From contig CAYSQW010000012.1 in the NCBI GenBank assembly GCA_964433135.1, positions 1-64,000 on the forward strand: a DNA stretch of 64,000 bases. Direction: 5' to 3'. A model generated the notes under the pieces. It had not been told where the DNA came from. It made no database searches and was given only the letters and a program-made list of their open reading frames with translations. Position numbers and translations under genes: made by a program. Source of the DNA: CAYSQW01 sp964433135 (lineage in GTDB: Bacteria; Acidobacteriota; Aminicenantia; Aminicenantales; Aminicenantaceae). Shown piece by piece: positions 1-6,903 of this stretch (position 1 is its first letter; every line of letters begins with the position of its first letter).

Positions 1-296
1 CCTCCTTGAGAACAGGAAAAGAGTGCCAGTCCGGCAAAGTTATATGCCGGCAGGGTCTGCTCGGTGAAACGTTTGATCTTACTCAAGTCTTTCAGCAGAG
101 ATTCCTTGTGATCCCTGTCGAGAGAAGCGTTGCTGAGCCGCGCGTGATGACTGCTGATCAAGTTTTTCAAATTCAGCTTGATCTCTTTCTTTGACATGCG
201 GCTTTTGTTGGTGTCAAAATAAAATGAAGTGGTCAGGAATGTCTCGTTCCTGAATTTCGCAAGCAGCTCGATTTGCTTCCGACTTGTTAGCTTCAT
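1..296 (-). CDS. N-terminal part of a Vms1/eRF1-like (baeRF-type) protein, cut by the window edge
   Basis: Read on the minus strand from an ATG at 296 preceded by GGAGG. The 98 visible residues begin MKLTSRKQIELLAKF and run off the left edge without a stop. The pattern of a hydrophobic strand (FLTTSFYFD), a basic helix with KNLI and a later strand AGLALFSCS resembles the N-terminal domain of bacterial archaeo-eukaryotic release-factor homologues (Vms1/baeRF). Members of that superfamily are peptidyl-tRNA hydrolase-like, but the role of most bacterial ones is unknown. The catalytic loop would lie outside the window, so the family assignment is tentative. It is divergent from the gene at 556. 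Confidence 0.6.
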   Translation of the reverse strand, partial: MKLTSRKQIELLAKFRNETFLTTSFYFDTNKSRMSKKEIKLNLKNLISSHHARLSNASLDRDHKESLLKDLSKIKRFTEQTLPAYNFAGLALFSCSQG

Positions 297-328
297 CAGT
301 CCTCCAGGCTTAAAAATCAGGTTGGATT

Positions 329-354
329 CCCCGGAATAATGGGTATTTCCGGGG
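329..354. promoter_or_regulatory. Inverted repeat in the divergent intergenic region
   Basis: CCCCGGAA (329-336) and TTCCGGGG (347-354) are perfect 8-bp arms around a 10-nt loop. They lie 33-58 nt upstream of the minus-strand start at 296 and 200 nt upstream of the plus-strand gene at 556. It could be an operator or a hairpin in the leader of the minus-strand gene. Nothing in the sequence decides which. Confidence 0.4.
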
Positions 355-425
355 TGTTCGGAAAGAATTATTCACTGATTCCAAAGATAGGAACCTTAAG
401 CGTTTTTGTCAAGTATTTGAGTTTA

Positions 426-436
426 AGGTCGGACCA
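426..436. promoter_or_regulatory. Candidate FadR/FCD-type GntR operator
   Basis: AGGTCGGACCA matches the FadR-subfamily pattern TNGTNNNACNA at all positions but the first. It lies 22 nt upstream of a promoter-like TTGACT box and about 120 nt upstream of the first gene of the catabolic cluster, whose last gene is a GntR/FCD regulator. The functional link is inference. Confidence 0.35.
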
Positions 437-457
437 GTCTTCAAATCGGCTGAAGAG

Positions 458-486
458 TTGACTTCAGGGGTGATTATTCTATATGA
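458..486 (+). promoter_or_regulatory. Probable sigma-70 type promoter of the catabolic cluster
   Basis: TTGACT (458-463) is followed after 16-17 nt by TATATG/ATATGA (480-486) in an AT-rich stretch, about 70 nt before the ATG at 556. The spacing is standard and the -10 is imperfect. Confidence 0.45.
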
Positions 487-555
487 TTTAATGTCGAAAA
501 CAATTAATATATAATATATCTTTAAATAAAAAATTACTGTTTCGGGAGAGATAAT

Positions 556-1464
556 ATGGCTAAAGATCCAAAAGAATGGCAGGGCTGTTTTACGGCCGTT
601 GTAACCCCTTTCAACAAGGAGGGAGAGATCGACGCCGAAGCTTTTTGTGAAAATATCGAGTTGTTGATCGGAGAAGGGATTGACGGCATTGTGGTTTCAG
701 GATGCACGGGAGAGAGTTGGGCGCTTTCGGATGAAGAAAAGGCTCGGGTTTTCCGTCTTGCCGCCCAGCAGGCTAAGGGTCGGATCGTAACGATCGGAGG
801 GACCGGCGAAATCACCCCCTCTCATACCATAGAACTCAGCCGATCCGCGAAAGAAGCCGGGATGGATGGTGTGATGATCCATGCGCCCGCCCGGGTGATC
901 CCCAACGCCCGTGAGATCATTGCTTTTTACAAGGAAGTGGCCGCGGCGGTTGAAATGCCCATTCTTCTCTATAACATATTGAAACGGCAGTGTGTTGATT
1001 TGATTCCCTCGCTAGTGGACCGGTTGGCCGATATCGAGAATATCGCCGCCATCAAGGAAAGCTCCAATAATTTTGAGCGGGTGATGGAAGTGATTCATGC
1101 CGCAGGCGACCGCATCCAGGTTTTCACCGGCCATTCCGCACAGCGCGGCGTCCCGGCCATCCTTATGGGAGCCAAAGGTTGGGTCGGCAGCCTTGAACCT
1201 CAAGTCATGGGAAAAGAGGCGATTGAGATGTTTAAATGGGTGCGCGGCGGCGATCTTGAAAAAGCCAACCGGGCTCAGTACCGCTGCATGCAGCTGAACA
1301 ATGAAATGGGCGGCGGGAAAGCCGGGACATTCCCCGCGGGCCTCAAATACGGAATGAGCCTTCGCAACCGGCCCGCCGGCTATCCCCGGAAGCCGGTTCT
1401 TCAGCTCACGGATGAACAGAAGCAGCACGTCCAGAAGGTTTTGAAGGATCTGGATCTCATCTAA
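556..1464 (+). CDS. Dihydrodipicolinate synthase/N-acetylneuraminate lyase family protein
   Basis: 302 residues, the usual length for the class I aldolase DapA/NAL family. The GCTGES loop, Tyr139 in LLYN and Schiff-base Lys167 in AAIKESSNN are in the expected order. Family members condense or split 2-oxo acids or act as deaminases/dehydratases, for example the deaminase that follows D-hydroxyproline oxidation. Housekeeping DapA is unlikely: the gene opens a catabolic and uptake cluster rather than a lysine operon. A clear SD (GGGAGAG) precedes the ATG and the next gene starts 13 nt after the stop. In hydroxyproline catabolism a DapA-like deaminase sits beside a multi-subunit FAD dehydrogenase, as here, but the substrate is not proven. 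Confidence 0.88.
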   Translation: MAKDPKEWQGCFTAVVTPFNKEGEIDAEAFCENIELLIGEGIDGIVVSGCTGESWALSDEEKARVFRLAAQQAKGRIVTIGGTGEITPSHTIELSRSAKEAGMDGVMIHAPARVIPNAREIIAFYKEVAAAVEMPILLYNILKRQCVDLIPSLVDRLADIENIAAIKESSNNFERVMEVIHAAGDRIQVFTGHSAQRGVPAILMGAKGWVGSLEPQVMGKEAIEMFKWVRGGDLEKANRAQYRCMQLNNEMGGGKAGTFPAGLKYGMSLRNRPAGYPRKPVLQLTDEQKQHVQKVLKDLDLI

Positions 1465-1477
1465 CGGAGGCGGAACC

Positions 1478-2434
1478 ATGAATCCCGGCCGCTCGATCCT
1501 GGTGTATTATCATATCCCGGAGTATGTCGACCGCTACCGCCGCCTGATCGTTGAAGAAAGGCCGGACCTGGAGATCTTGCCCTGCATGAACAGGGAGGAA
1601 ATCGAAAAGGTGATCGATCGTATCGACATCCTCTTCTCCGGCAGCTCCTTTCCCGTTGAAATTCTGGCGAAGGCCCGGCGTTTGCGGTGGATCCAATCCA
1701 TGAGCGCGGGTGTCGAGAATTTCATGCGGGGACGAGATGCCCTGAAGGATGTGGTGCTGACCAAACCCCAAGGAATTTTTGGGCCCATCATGGCGGAATA
1801 TGTTTCGGGATACATCCTTTCCCTGACTCAAAAAATGCGGAGGGTCCATGCCCAGCAGAAAGAACATGCATGGCGTCCCTTCGTCGTGGAATCCGTCCGG
1901 GACAAGACCGTCGGTGTGATGGGGCTGGGATCGGTCGGTTCTGTTATCGCCGATCTAATATCGCGTTTGGGCGCGGCGGTCGTCGGTTTCGATGAACAGC
2001 CGCCGCACTTGCCTTTTATGAAGCGGGAATATGGTCCGGGGGAGCTTGACGACTTTCTGAAAGTATGTGATTTTGTGGTGCTGACGCTCCCCCTAACTGA
2101 AAAGACCGCCGGCCTTCTGAGTGCGCGGCGGTTCACCGTCATGAAGAAAAACGCGGTGGTGATCAATGTCTCCCGGGGCGGTCTCATCCGCACCCGGGAT
2201 TTAATCGATGCGCTCGAGACCGGGCGGATCGCGGGTGCCGTGCTGGATGTCTTTGAAGAGGAACCGCTGCCTTCCGATCATGCTCTTTGGGCTCGAGAGG
2301 ATGTCGTTCTGACGCCGCATGTCTCCGGTCCCAGTCTTCCCGAAGACCTGACCGCCGTTTTCCTCGACAACCTGACGCGTTGGGAGTCAGGTTCCCGGCT
2401 GCAGGGGATCGTGGACTGGGACAAAGGCTACTGA
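1478..2434 (+). CDS. D-isomer-specific 2-hydroxyacid dehydrogenase
   Basis: 318 residues. The nucleotide-binding motif GVMGLGSVGS lies about residues 146-155, followed by the family signature INVSRGGLIRTRDL with the substrate-binding Arg. The acidic EEEPLP stretch and TPHVSGP with the catalytic His come after it. Such enzymes interconvert 2-oxo acids and D-2-hydroxy acids with NAD(P)H in the cytoplasm. The short, divergent N-terminal domain (FSGSSFPVEIL) is like glyoxylate/hydroxypyruvate reductase relatives. Its place directly after the DapA-family gene suggests that it reduces or oxidises a 2-oxo acid released by that enzyme. The exact substrate cannot be read from the sequence. Confidence 0.88.
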   Translation: MNPGRSILVYYHIPEYVDRYRRLIVEERPDLEILPCMNREEIEKVIDRIDILFSGSSFPVEILAKARRLRWIQSMSAGVENFMRGRDALKDVVLTKPQGIFGPIMAEYVSGYILSLTQKMRRVHAQQKEHAWRPFVVESVRDKTVGVMGLGSVGSVIADLISRLGAAVVGFDEQPPHLPFMKREYGPGELDDFLKVCDFVVLTLPLTEKTAGLLSARRFTVMKKNAVVINVSRGGLIRTRDLIDALETGRIAGAVLDVFEEEPLPSDHALWAREDVVLTPHVSGPSLPEDLTAVFLDNLTRWESGSRLQGIVDWDKGY

Positions 2435-2498
2435 AGATAACGCGCCACCGGTTTCGCCCGGATAGTAGGATCCCGGCGAAACGGAAGGATATGCCCGG

Positions 2499-2822
2499 AT
2501 GGAAATGACCAATCAAATAAAAAAAGATTTACGGATAAAAAATCATCCTATTCTCGGGAAAGCCCCCGAAGGGACCTGGGTGGAGATTGAAGTCGATGGA
2601 AAAAAGATTCCCGCCATCGAGGGAGAGCCCATCGCCGCCGCGCTTACGGCCGCGGGGATTCGTACCTTAAGGATCACCAAAAAATTTGCGGAACCCCGCG
2701 GCGTCACGTGCGCTATCGGAAGGTGCACCGATTGCATTATGGAAGTGGATGGTCGTCCCAATGTCCGTACCTGCGTCACGTCGGTCAAAGCGGGCATGAT
2801 AATTCGAACCCGGAAAGAATGA
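2499..2822 (+). CDS. Small [2Fe-2S] subunit of a HcnABC/sarcosine-oxidase-like dehydrogenase
   Basis: 107 residues with a ferredoxin fold: an N-terminal beta region (WVEIEVDGKKIPAIEGEPIAAAL) and a cysteine pattern C-x4-C-x2-C then a distal C (TCAIGRCTDC ... VRTC). This is the arrangement of the gamma subunit of hydrogen cyanide synthase (HcnA), opine oxidase, D-hydroxyproline dehydrogenase and the N-terminal part of sarcosine oxidase alpha. It passes electrons from the FAD subunits. The ATG at 2499 has GGAAGGA about 9 nt upstream. The stop overlaps the next start as ATGA, so the two are probably translationally coupled. Confidence 0.85.
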   Translation: MEMTNQIKKDLRIKNHPILGKAPEGTWVEIEVDGKKIPAIEGEPIAAALTAAGIRTLRITKKFAEPRGVTCAIGRCTDCIMEVDGRPNVRTCVTSVKAGMIIRTRKE

Positions 2823-3925
2823 AGAGAACCATGAAGAAAACGCAGTTGGTTGTGGTAGGAAGCGGGCCCGCCGGACTGTCGGCCGCCGTCAAAGCCGCCG
2901 GATACGGCGTCGAGGTCATGTTGGTGGATGAGCACGCGCGTCCGGGAGGTCAGCTTTTCAAGCAGATCCATAAATTTTTCGGATCGCATACCCACTATGC
3001 CGGGATGAGGGGACCCGATATCGGACGTCTGCTGTTGAAGCAGGCGGAGACACACGGAGTCTCCATCAACCTGGAGACAACGGTTTGGGGTATTTTTCAG
3101 GATCGGGTGCTGGGCCTGGTGCGTGGAGACCGAACGGAAAGGATTCAGGCCGATAAGATCATTCTGGCAACCGGAGCCATGGAAAACGCCCTGAGATTTC
3201 CGGGATGGACGCTTCCCGGAGTCATGGGTGCCGGGGCCGTGCAGACAATGGTCAATCTCAACCGGGTTCTCCCGGGAAAACGGTTCCTCATGGTCGGCTC
3301 GGGGAATGTCGGTTTGATCGTATCTTATCATCTGCTCCAGGCCGGTGGGCATGTCGTGAAGCTGGTGGAAGCGCTGCCGCGGATATCAGGATGGGGCGTG
3401 CATGCGAGTAAACTGGCGCGCTGCGGTGTCCCCATCGAAGTGTCCAAGACCATAAAGCGAGTTTGCGGCCGCGGCCGGGTCGAATACGTGGACCTGATTT
3501 CCGTCGATGAGGCATGGAATGAAATTCCCGGAACCGAACAGCGTGTCGAAGTGGATGTCGTATGCATTGCCGTCGGATTGAACCCTCTGAGCGAATTGGC
3601 TTGGATCGCCGGTTGTGGGCATAAGTTCGTCCCGGAACTGGGAGGTTGGATTCCCCGTCACGATGAAAGCCTTCAGACCATGGTGCCGGGCATTTACGTA
3701 GCGGGCGATGTGACCGGTATCGATGAAGCTTCAACCGCCATGGAAGAGGGGCGGATCGCCGGAATCTCGGCAGCCGAAGCCTTGGGATGCCTCGATAAGC
3801 GCATCGCTGATGCGGAAAGGGGAAAAGCCTACGCTCAGCTGGCGGAGTTTCATCAGAGTCCCTGGGGGGTTGCTTTAGCCGCCGCTCAGCGGAAAATGAG
3901 GACGGGAGAGCAAGATGGCGCTTGA
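2819..3925 (+). CDS. FAD-dependent oxidoreductase subunit (HcnB/SoxA-like), lacking its BFD domain
   Basis: 368 residues from the ATG at 2819 that overlaps the previous stop; an ATG at 2831 is an alternative. An N-terminal FAD motif VVVGSGPAGLSAAV is followed by RPGGQL, an ATG(A/E) region (LATGAMEN), a second dinucleotide fold (FLMVGSGNVGL) and the C-terminal FAD motif GIYVAGDVTGID. This is the alpha subunit type of hydrogen cyanide synthase, D-hydroxyproline dehydrogenase and opine oxidases. In many homologues a Cys-rich [2Fe-2S] BFD domain is fused at the C-terminus. Here the protein ends early and that domain is encoded separately at 4414-4734. It probably works in a cytoplasmic complex with the neighbouring Fe-S proteins and the FAD subunit at 8823. 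Confidence 0.87.
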   Translation: MKRTMKKTQLVVVGSGPAGLSAAVKAAGYGVEVMLVDEHARPGGQLFKQIHKFFGSHTHYAGMRGPDIGRLLLKQAETHGVSINLETTVWGIFQDRVLGLVRGDRTERIQADKIILATGAMENALRFPGWTLPGVMGAGAVQTMVNLNRVLPGKRFLMVGSGNVGLIVSYHLLQAGGHVVKLVEALPRISGWGVHASKLARCGVPIEVSKTIKRVCGRGRVEYVDLISVDEAWNEIPGTEQRVEVDVVCIAVGLNPLSELAWIAGCGHKFVPELGGWIPRHDESLQTMVPGIYVAGDVTGIDEASTAMEEGRIAGISAAEALGCLDKRIADAERGKAYAQLAEFHQSPWGVALAAAQRKMRTGEQDGA

Positions 3926-4427
3926 AACGAAAGGATTTTTAAGTGAGACCGATGCCGCGAAACTCCCCGGAGTTCCATCTCGAAATCGGATGGAGCGCAG
4001 CGCATGCGCCGTTATCGAGTGCGCGCAGGCCATCCCTTGCAATCCCTGCGAGACGGCATGTCCGGAACAGGCCATATCCATCGGGACTCCGCTGACCCGG
4101 CTGCCGGTTTTAGACGAAGACGCATGTACCGGGTGTGGGATTTGCGTCGCCGTCTGCCCGGGATTGGCCATCTTCAATATTGAATTGAATTATGACGATC
4201 GAAACAGCCGGATCAGCCTTCCCTATGAATTCTATCCTCTGCCGGCGGTGGGGGAATCGATCCGTGTTTTGGGTAGAAAAGGAGAGGAAATCTGCTCGAG
4301 CCGGATTCTTAAAGTGAGAAACGCAAAAAAATTCGACCATACCGCGGTGGTCTCGTTTCTGGTGCCCAAACACCTGGCCATGGCGGCGCGGAATATCCGG
4401 CCGGACGGGAAGTATGAAGATGAGTGA
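3915..4427 (+). CDS. 2x[4Fe-4S] ferredoxin subunit
   Basis: 170 residues. Two 4Fe-4S motifs lie in the first half: CAQAIPCNPCETACP and CTGCGICVAVCP. The rest is a basic C-terminal extension with no cysteine pattern apart from one Cys. It overlaps the FAD gene before it by 11 nt and the BFD gene after it by 14 nt, so it is part of the same complex operon. Ferredoxin-like subunits of this kind occur in archaeal and bacterial L-proline/D-amino-acid dye-linked dehydrogenases of the same superfamily. There they connect FAD subunits to downstream carriers. The electron acceptor here is unknown. Confidence 0.83.
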   Translation: MALETKGFLSETDAAKLPGVPSRNRMERSACAVIECAQAIPCNPCETACPEQAISIGTPLTRLPVLDEDACTGCGICVAVCPGLAIFNIELNYDDRNSRISLPYEFYPLPAVGESIRVLGRKGEEICSSRILKVRNAKKFDHTAVVSFLVPKHLAMAARNIRPDGKYEDE

Positions 4428-4734
4428 AGATAAAGAAGAAGTGGTGGTCTGTCGATGTGAAGAAGTGACGGAACGGGAGATCCGGGATGCTATTGAAGAT
4501 GGAGCGAAAACCCTTGACGATATCAAACGACGCACGCGTGCGGGCATGGGACTGTGTCAGGGCAGAACCTGCCGGAGACTGGCGGCCCGAATCCTGGCTG
4601 GGGAACGGAATTTGAAGCTGGAGGATATCCCTCCTTCCACCTTTCGTCCTCCGGTCCGCTTGGTGAAGATCGGTTCCTTTTCGCGGGAAGAGGAGGAGTT
4701 CGTGGATGAGAGTGGAGAAAAGTTCCGCAAATGA
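4414..4734 (+). CDS. Stand-alone BFD-like [2Fe-2S] domain protein
   Basis: 106 residues with the BFD/Fer2_BFD cysteine set: CRC near residue 13-15, then GLCQGRTC about 30 residues on. In HcnB/SoxA-type enzymes this domain is the C-terminus of the FAD alpha subunit and binds a [2Fe-2S] cluster. Here it is a free gene downstream of the truncated FAD gene and the ferredoxin. The remaining C-terminal 45 residues are acidic and of unknown role. ATG at 4414; a second ATG at 4420 is possible. The stop overlaps the next start by four bases. Confidence 0.83.
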   Translation: MKMSEDKEEVVVCRCEEVTEREIRDAIEDGAKTLDDIKRRTRAGMGLCQGRTCRRLAARILAGERNLKLEDIPPSTFRPPVRLVKIGSFSREEEEFVDESGEKFRK

Positions 4735-5732
4735 TGAATCTTAGGAATGGATGTTTTTTTCTTCTGTGGATGACGGCCGCATTCTGTCTGACGGGGTGCG
4801 TCACCCGGGATCAGGAAGAGAAACCCTCCATTCCCATGATGACGATCAGCACCGGCAGCGTCGGCGCCGGGCATTACAACATCTGTTCTTCCATTGCCGA
4901 CTGGGTCAACGCCCGGCTTTCAGGATATCCTATCACCGCGGTTCCGGGCTCCGGTGGATTAGGCAATCCCATCCGGGTAGGGCGCGGCAAGGCTGATATC
5001 GGTGTCTCCTATGGGCCCTTCCTGATCATGGCGAGGGAGGGAACCCAAGCCCCTTATACCGAAAAATTTTCCAACCTGAGGTCTATTTGTTCCTTAATAT
5101 CGAATTCTCAACATGTATTGGTTGCCGAAGAATTCGACATAAAATATCTTTCGGATATCTCCAGAGAAAAAATCGGACTCAAGCTGGCTACCGGTTTTCC
5201 GGGATCTTCCGATCGCTTTATCCTGAAACTGGCATTGGAAGAGGTGGGTACCACTGAAGAGAACCTCCGGGCTTGGGGAGGTGCTTTTCAGCAGATAGGA
5301 ACTTCCGGTCGCGTGTCTCTTTGGAAGGATCGTCATATCAATGCTTTTCACAGCTCCATCGAGTTTCCGGCCGCCGCCGTAACCGAAGCCATGGCTTCCC
5401 GCCCGGGAAGGCTCCTCTCCATCAGGGATTCGGTACGCGAACGCTTGGTCGATAAGTTCGGTTTCAATAAAGCGGACATTCCGGCGGGGACATACCCCGG
5501 ACAGGCGTCTCCGGTGGCGACGCTTCAGCTGACCATGGTTCTGTTTACAACGGAAGCCGTGGATGAAAACGCCGTTTATATTTTCACGCGAACGATCGCC
5601 GAAAGCCGGGAGCGGCTGCAAAAATCTTATGGGGCATTCAAGGATTGGGTGCCGGAAAATATGGTTGAGAATCTGGGAATCCCCATTCACGGGGGCGCCT
5701 TAAAATATTATCGGGAAAGAGGCTGGTTGTAA
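4731..5732 (+). CDS. TAXI-family TRAP transporter solute-binding lipoprotein
   Basis: 333 residues with a lipoprotein signal (hydrophobic FFLLWMTAAFC followed by lipobox LTGC). The TAXI-type beginning MMTISTGSVGAGHYNICSSI and the VPGSGG and ADIGVSYG segments follow. TAXI proteins bind carboxylates or amino-acid-like ligands outside the membrane and hand them to a DctQM-type fused permease, which is present at 6904. As a lipoprotein it would be tethered in the periplasm. The four-base overlap with the preceding Fe-S gene ties transport to the dehydrogenase complex. Confidence 0.86.
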   Translation: MMNLRNGCFFLLWMTAAFCLTGCVTRDQEEKPSIPMMTISTGSVGAGHYNICSSIADWVNARLSGYPITAVPGSGGLGNPIRVGRGKADIGVSYGPFLIMAREGTQAPYTEKFSNLRSICSLISNSQHVLVAEEFDIKYLSDISREKIGLKLATGFPGSSDRFILKLALEEVGTTEENLRAWGGAFQQIGTSGRVSLWKDRHINAFHSSIEFPAAAVTEAMASRPGRLLSIRDSVRERLVDKFGFNKADIPAGTYPGQASPVATLQLTMVLFTTEAVDENAVYIFTRTIAESRERLQKSYGAFKDWVPENMVENLGIPIHGGALKYYRERGWL

Positions 5733-5752
5733 TTCTTTCAAGGAGGACAAAC

Positions 5753-6877
5753 ATGAAAATCACCGATATTGAAGTCATTCTACTTCGTCAAAAAGAAGAG
5801 ATCGAAGCCATCGGAGACAGCACTCAGGACGCCGTTATCATCAAGGTCCATACCGATGAAGGCATCACGGGGCTGGGAGAAGTGGCGTCGTCCCCCTATG
5901 TCGTGGATGCTCTCGTAAACGCTCCTTCGTCAAAATTTCTTTGCACGGGACTCAAAGCCATTTGCATGGGACGGGATCCGATGGATACCGAGCCGTTGTG
6001 GGAAGATATGTACAAACAAAGTTCCTGGTTCGGTTTGCGGGGAGGGGCCGTCCAGGCCATGAGCGGGATCGACATGGCTTTGTGGGATATCAAAGGCAAG
6101 GCCCTGGAACTTCCCGTATACAAGCTTCTCGGAGGGGGATTCAAGAAAAACATCCGAGCTTATGCCAGCGTGTTGTTCCCGGATACGGAAGCCGAGATCG
6201 CCGCCATGGTCAAGCGTTATGTCGCCCAAGGATTCACCGCGATCAAATTTGGATGGGGAAAGTTCGGTAAGGTTCCTGAGGAAGATATCGGGCTCGTGCG
6301 CGCCGCCCGGGAAGCCGCGGGAAAATCCGTCGATATCATGGTGGACGCCGGCGCATGTTACCGCGATGTCCACATGGCGATTCAACAGGCGCGTGAATTG
6401 GAGAAATACGATGTCTACTGGTTGGAAGAGCCCTTCCCTCCGGACGACCTGCTGGCTTTGGAAAAATTATCCCAGGCAACGGATATTCGGATTGCAACCG
6501 GAGAGCGGCTTTCCACCCGGTATCAGTTCCGTGACCTTATCGAAAGGGGAAAGGTGGATGTTATCCAGCCGGATGTCGGGCGTGTCGGAGGAATCTCCGA
6601 ATTTCGCAAAGTCGCATTCATCAGCCAGATGCTCGAGACGCCCTGCGTTCCTCATGCCTGGAGCAGCGACATCCTTCTGGCCGCCACATTGCATATAAAC
6701 GCCTCTATTCGCAATGGCGGTATATTCCAGGAGTTCTGCCTGTCCGGGCGGCCGCTGCGAAAAGATCTCGTACGGGAGCCATTGCAGCTCAAGGATGGCT
6801 GCCTCGCCGTCCCCGAAAAGCCGGGCCTGGGAATCGACCTCAATGAAGAGACCATAGACAGATACCGGATTAGATAA
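5753..6877 (+). CDS. Mandelate racemase/muconate lactonizing enzyme family protein (enolase superfamily)
   Basis: 374 residues, the usual size. Lys165 lies in AIKFGWGKFG at the second barrel strand. Likely Mg2+ ligands are Asp198 (VDAG), Glu225/226 (LEEPF) and Glu251 (TGER). Asp274 (QPDVGRVGG) and His301 (PHAWSSD) form the Asp-His dyad typical of the mandelate racemase subgroup. Such enzymes abstract the proton alpha to a carboxylate and either epimerise or dehydrate. In this cluster an epimerase or dehydratase acting on a hydroxylated or amino carboxylate fits. The KFGW form of the lysine motif is not one I can assign to a characterised specificity. It has a strong SD (AAGGAGG) and starts 20 nt after the binding-protein gene. 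Confidence 0.86.
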   Translation: MKITDIEVILLRQKEEIEAIGDSTQDAVIIKVHTDEGITGLGEVASSPYVVDALVNAPSSKFLCTGLKAICMGRDPMDTEPLWEDMYKQSSWFGLRGGAVQAMSGIDMALWDIKGKALELPVYKLLGGGFKKNIRAYASVLFPDTEAEIAAMVKRYVAQGFTAIKFGWGKFGKVPEEDIGLVRAAREAAGKSVDIMVDAGACYRDVHMAIQQARELEKYDVYWLEEPFPPDDLLALEKLSQATDIRIATGERLSTRYQFRDLIERGKVDVIQPDVGRVGGISEFRKVAFISQMLETPCVPHAWSSDILLAATLHINASIRNGGIFQEFCLSGRPLRKDLVREPLQLKDGCLAVPEKPGLGIDLNEETIDRYRIR

Positions 6878-6903
6878 AATCGAATCCGATCCAAGCGATC
6901 CGT

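Noticed and set aside
6..194. A 62-codon plus-strand open frame at the left edge
   Set aside because: The minus-strand reading has an SD and a protein-like sequence that fits the Vms1/baeRF pattern.
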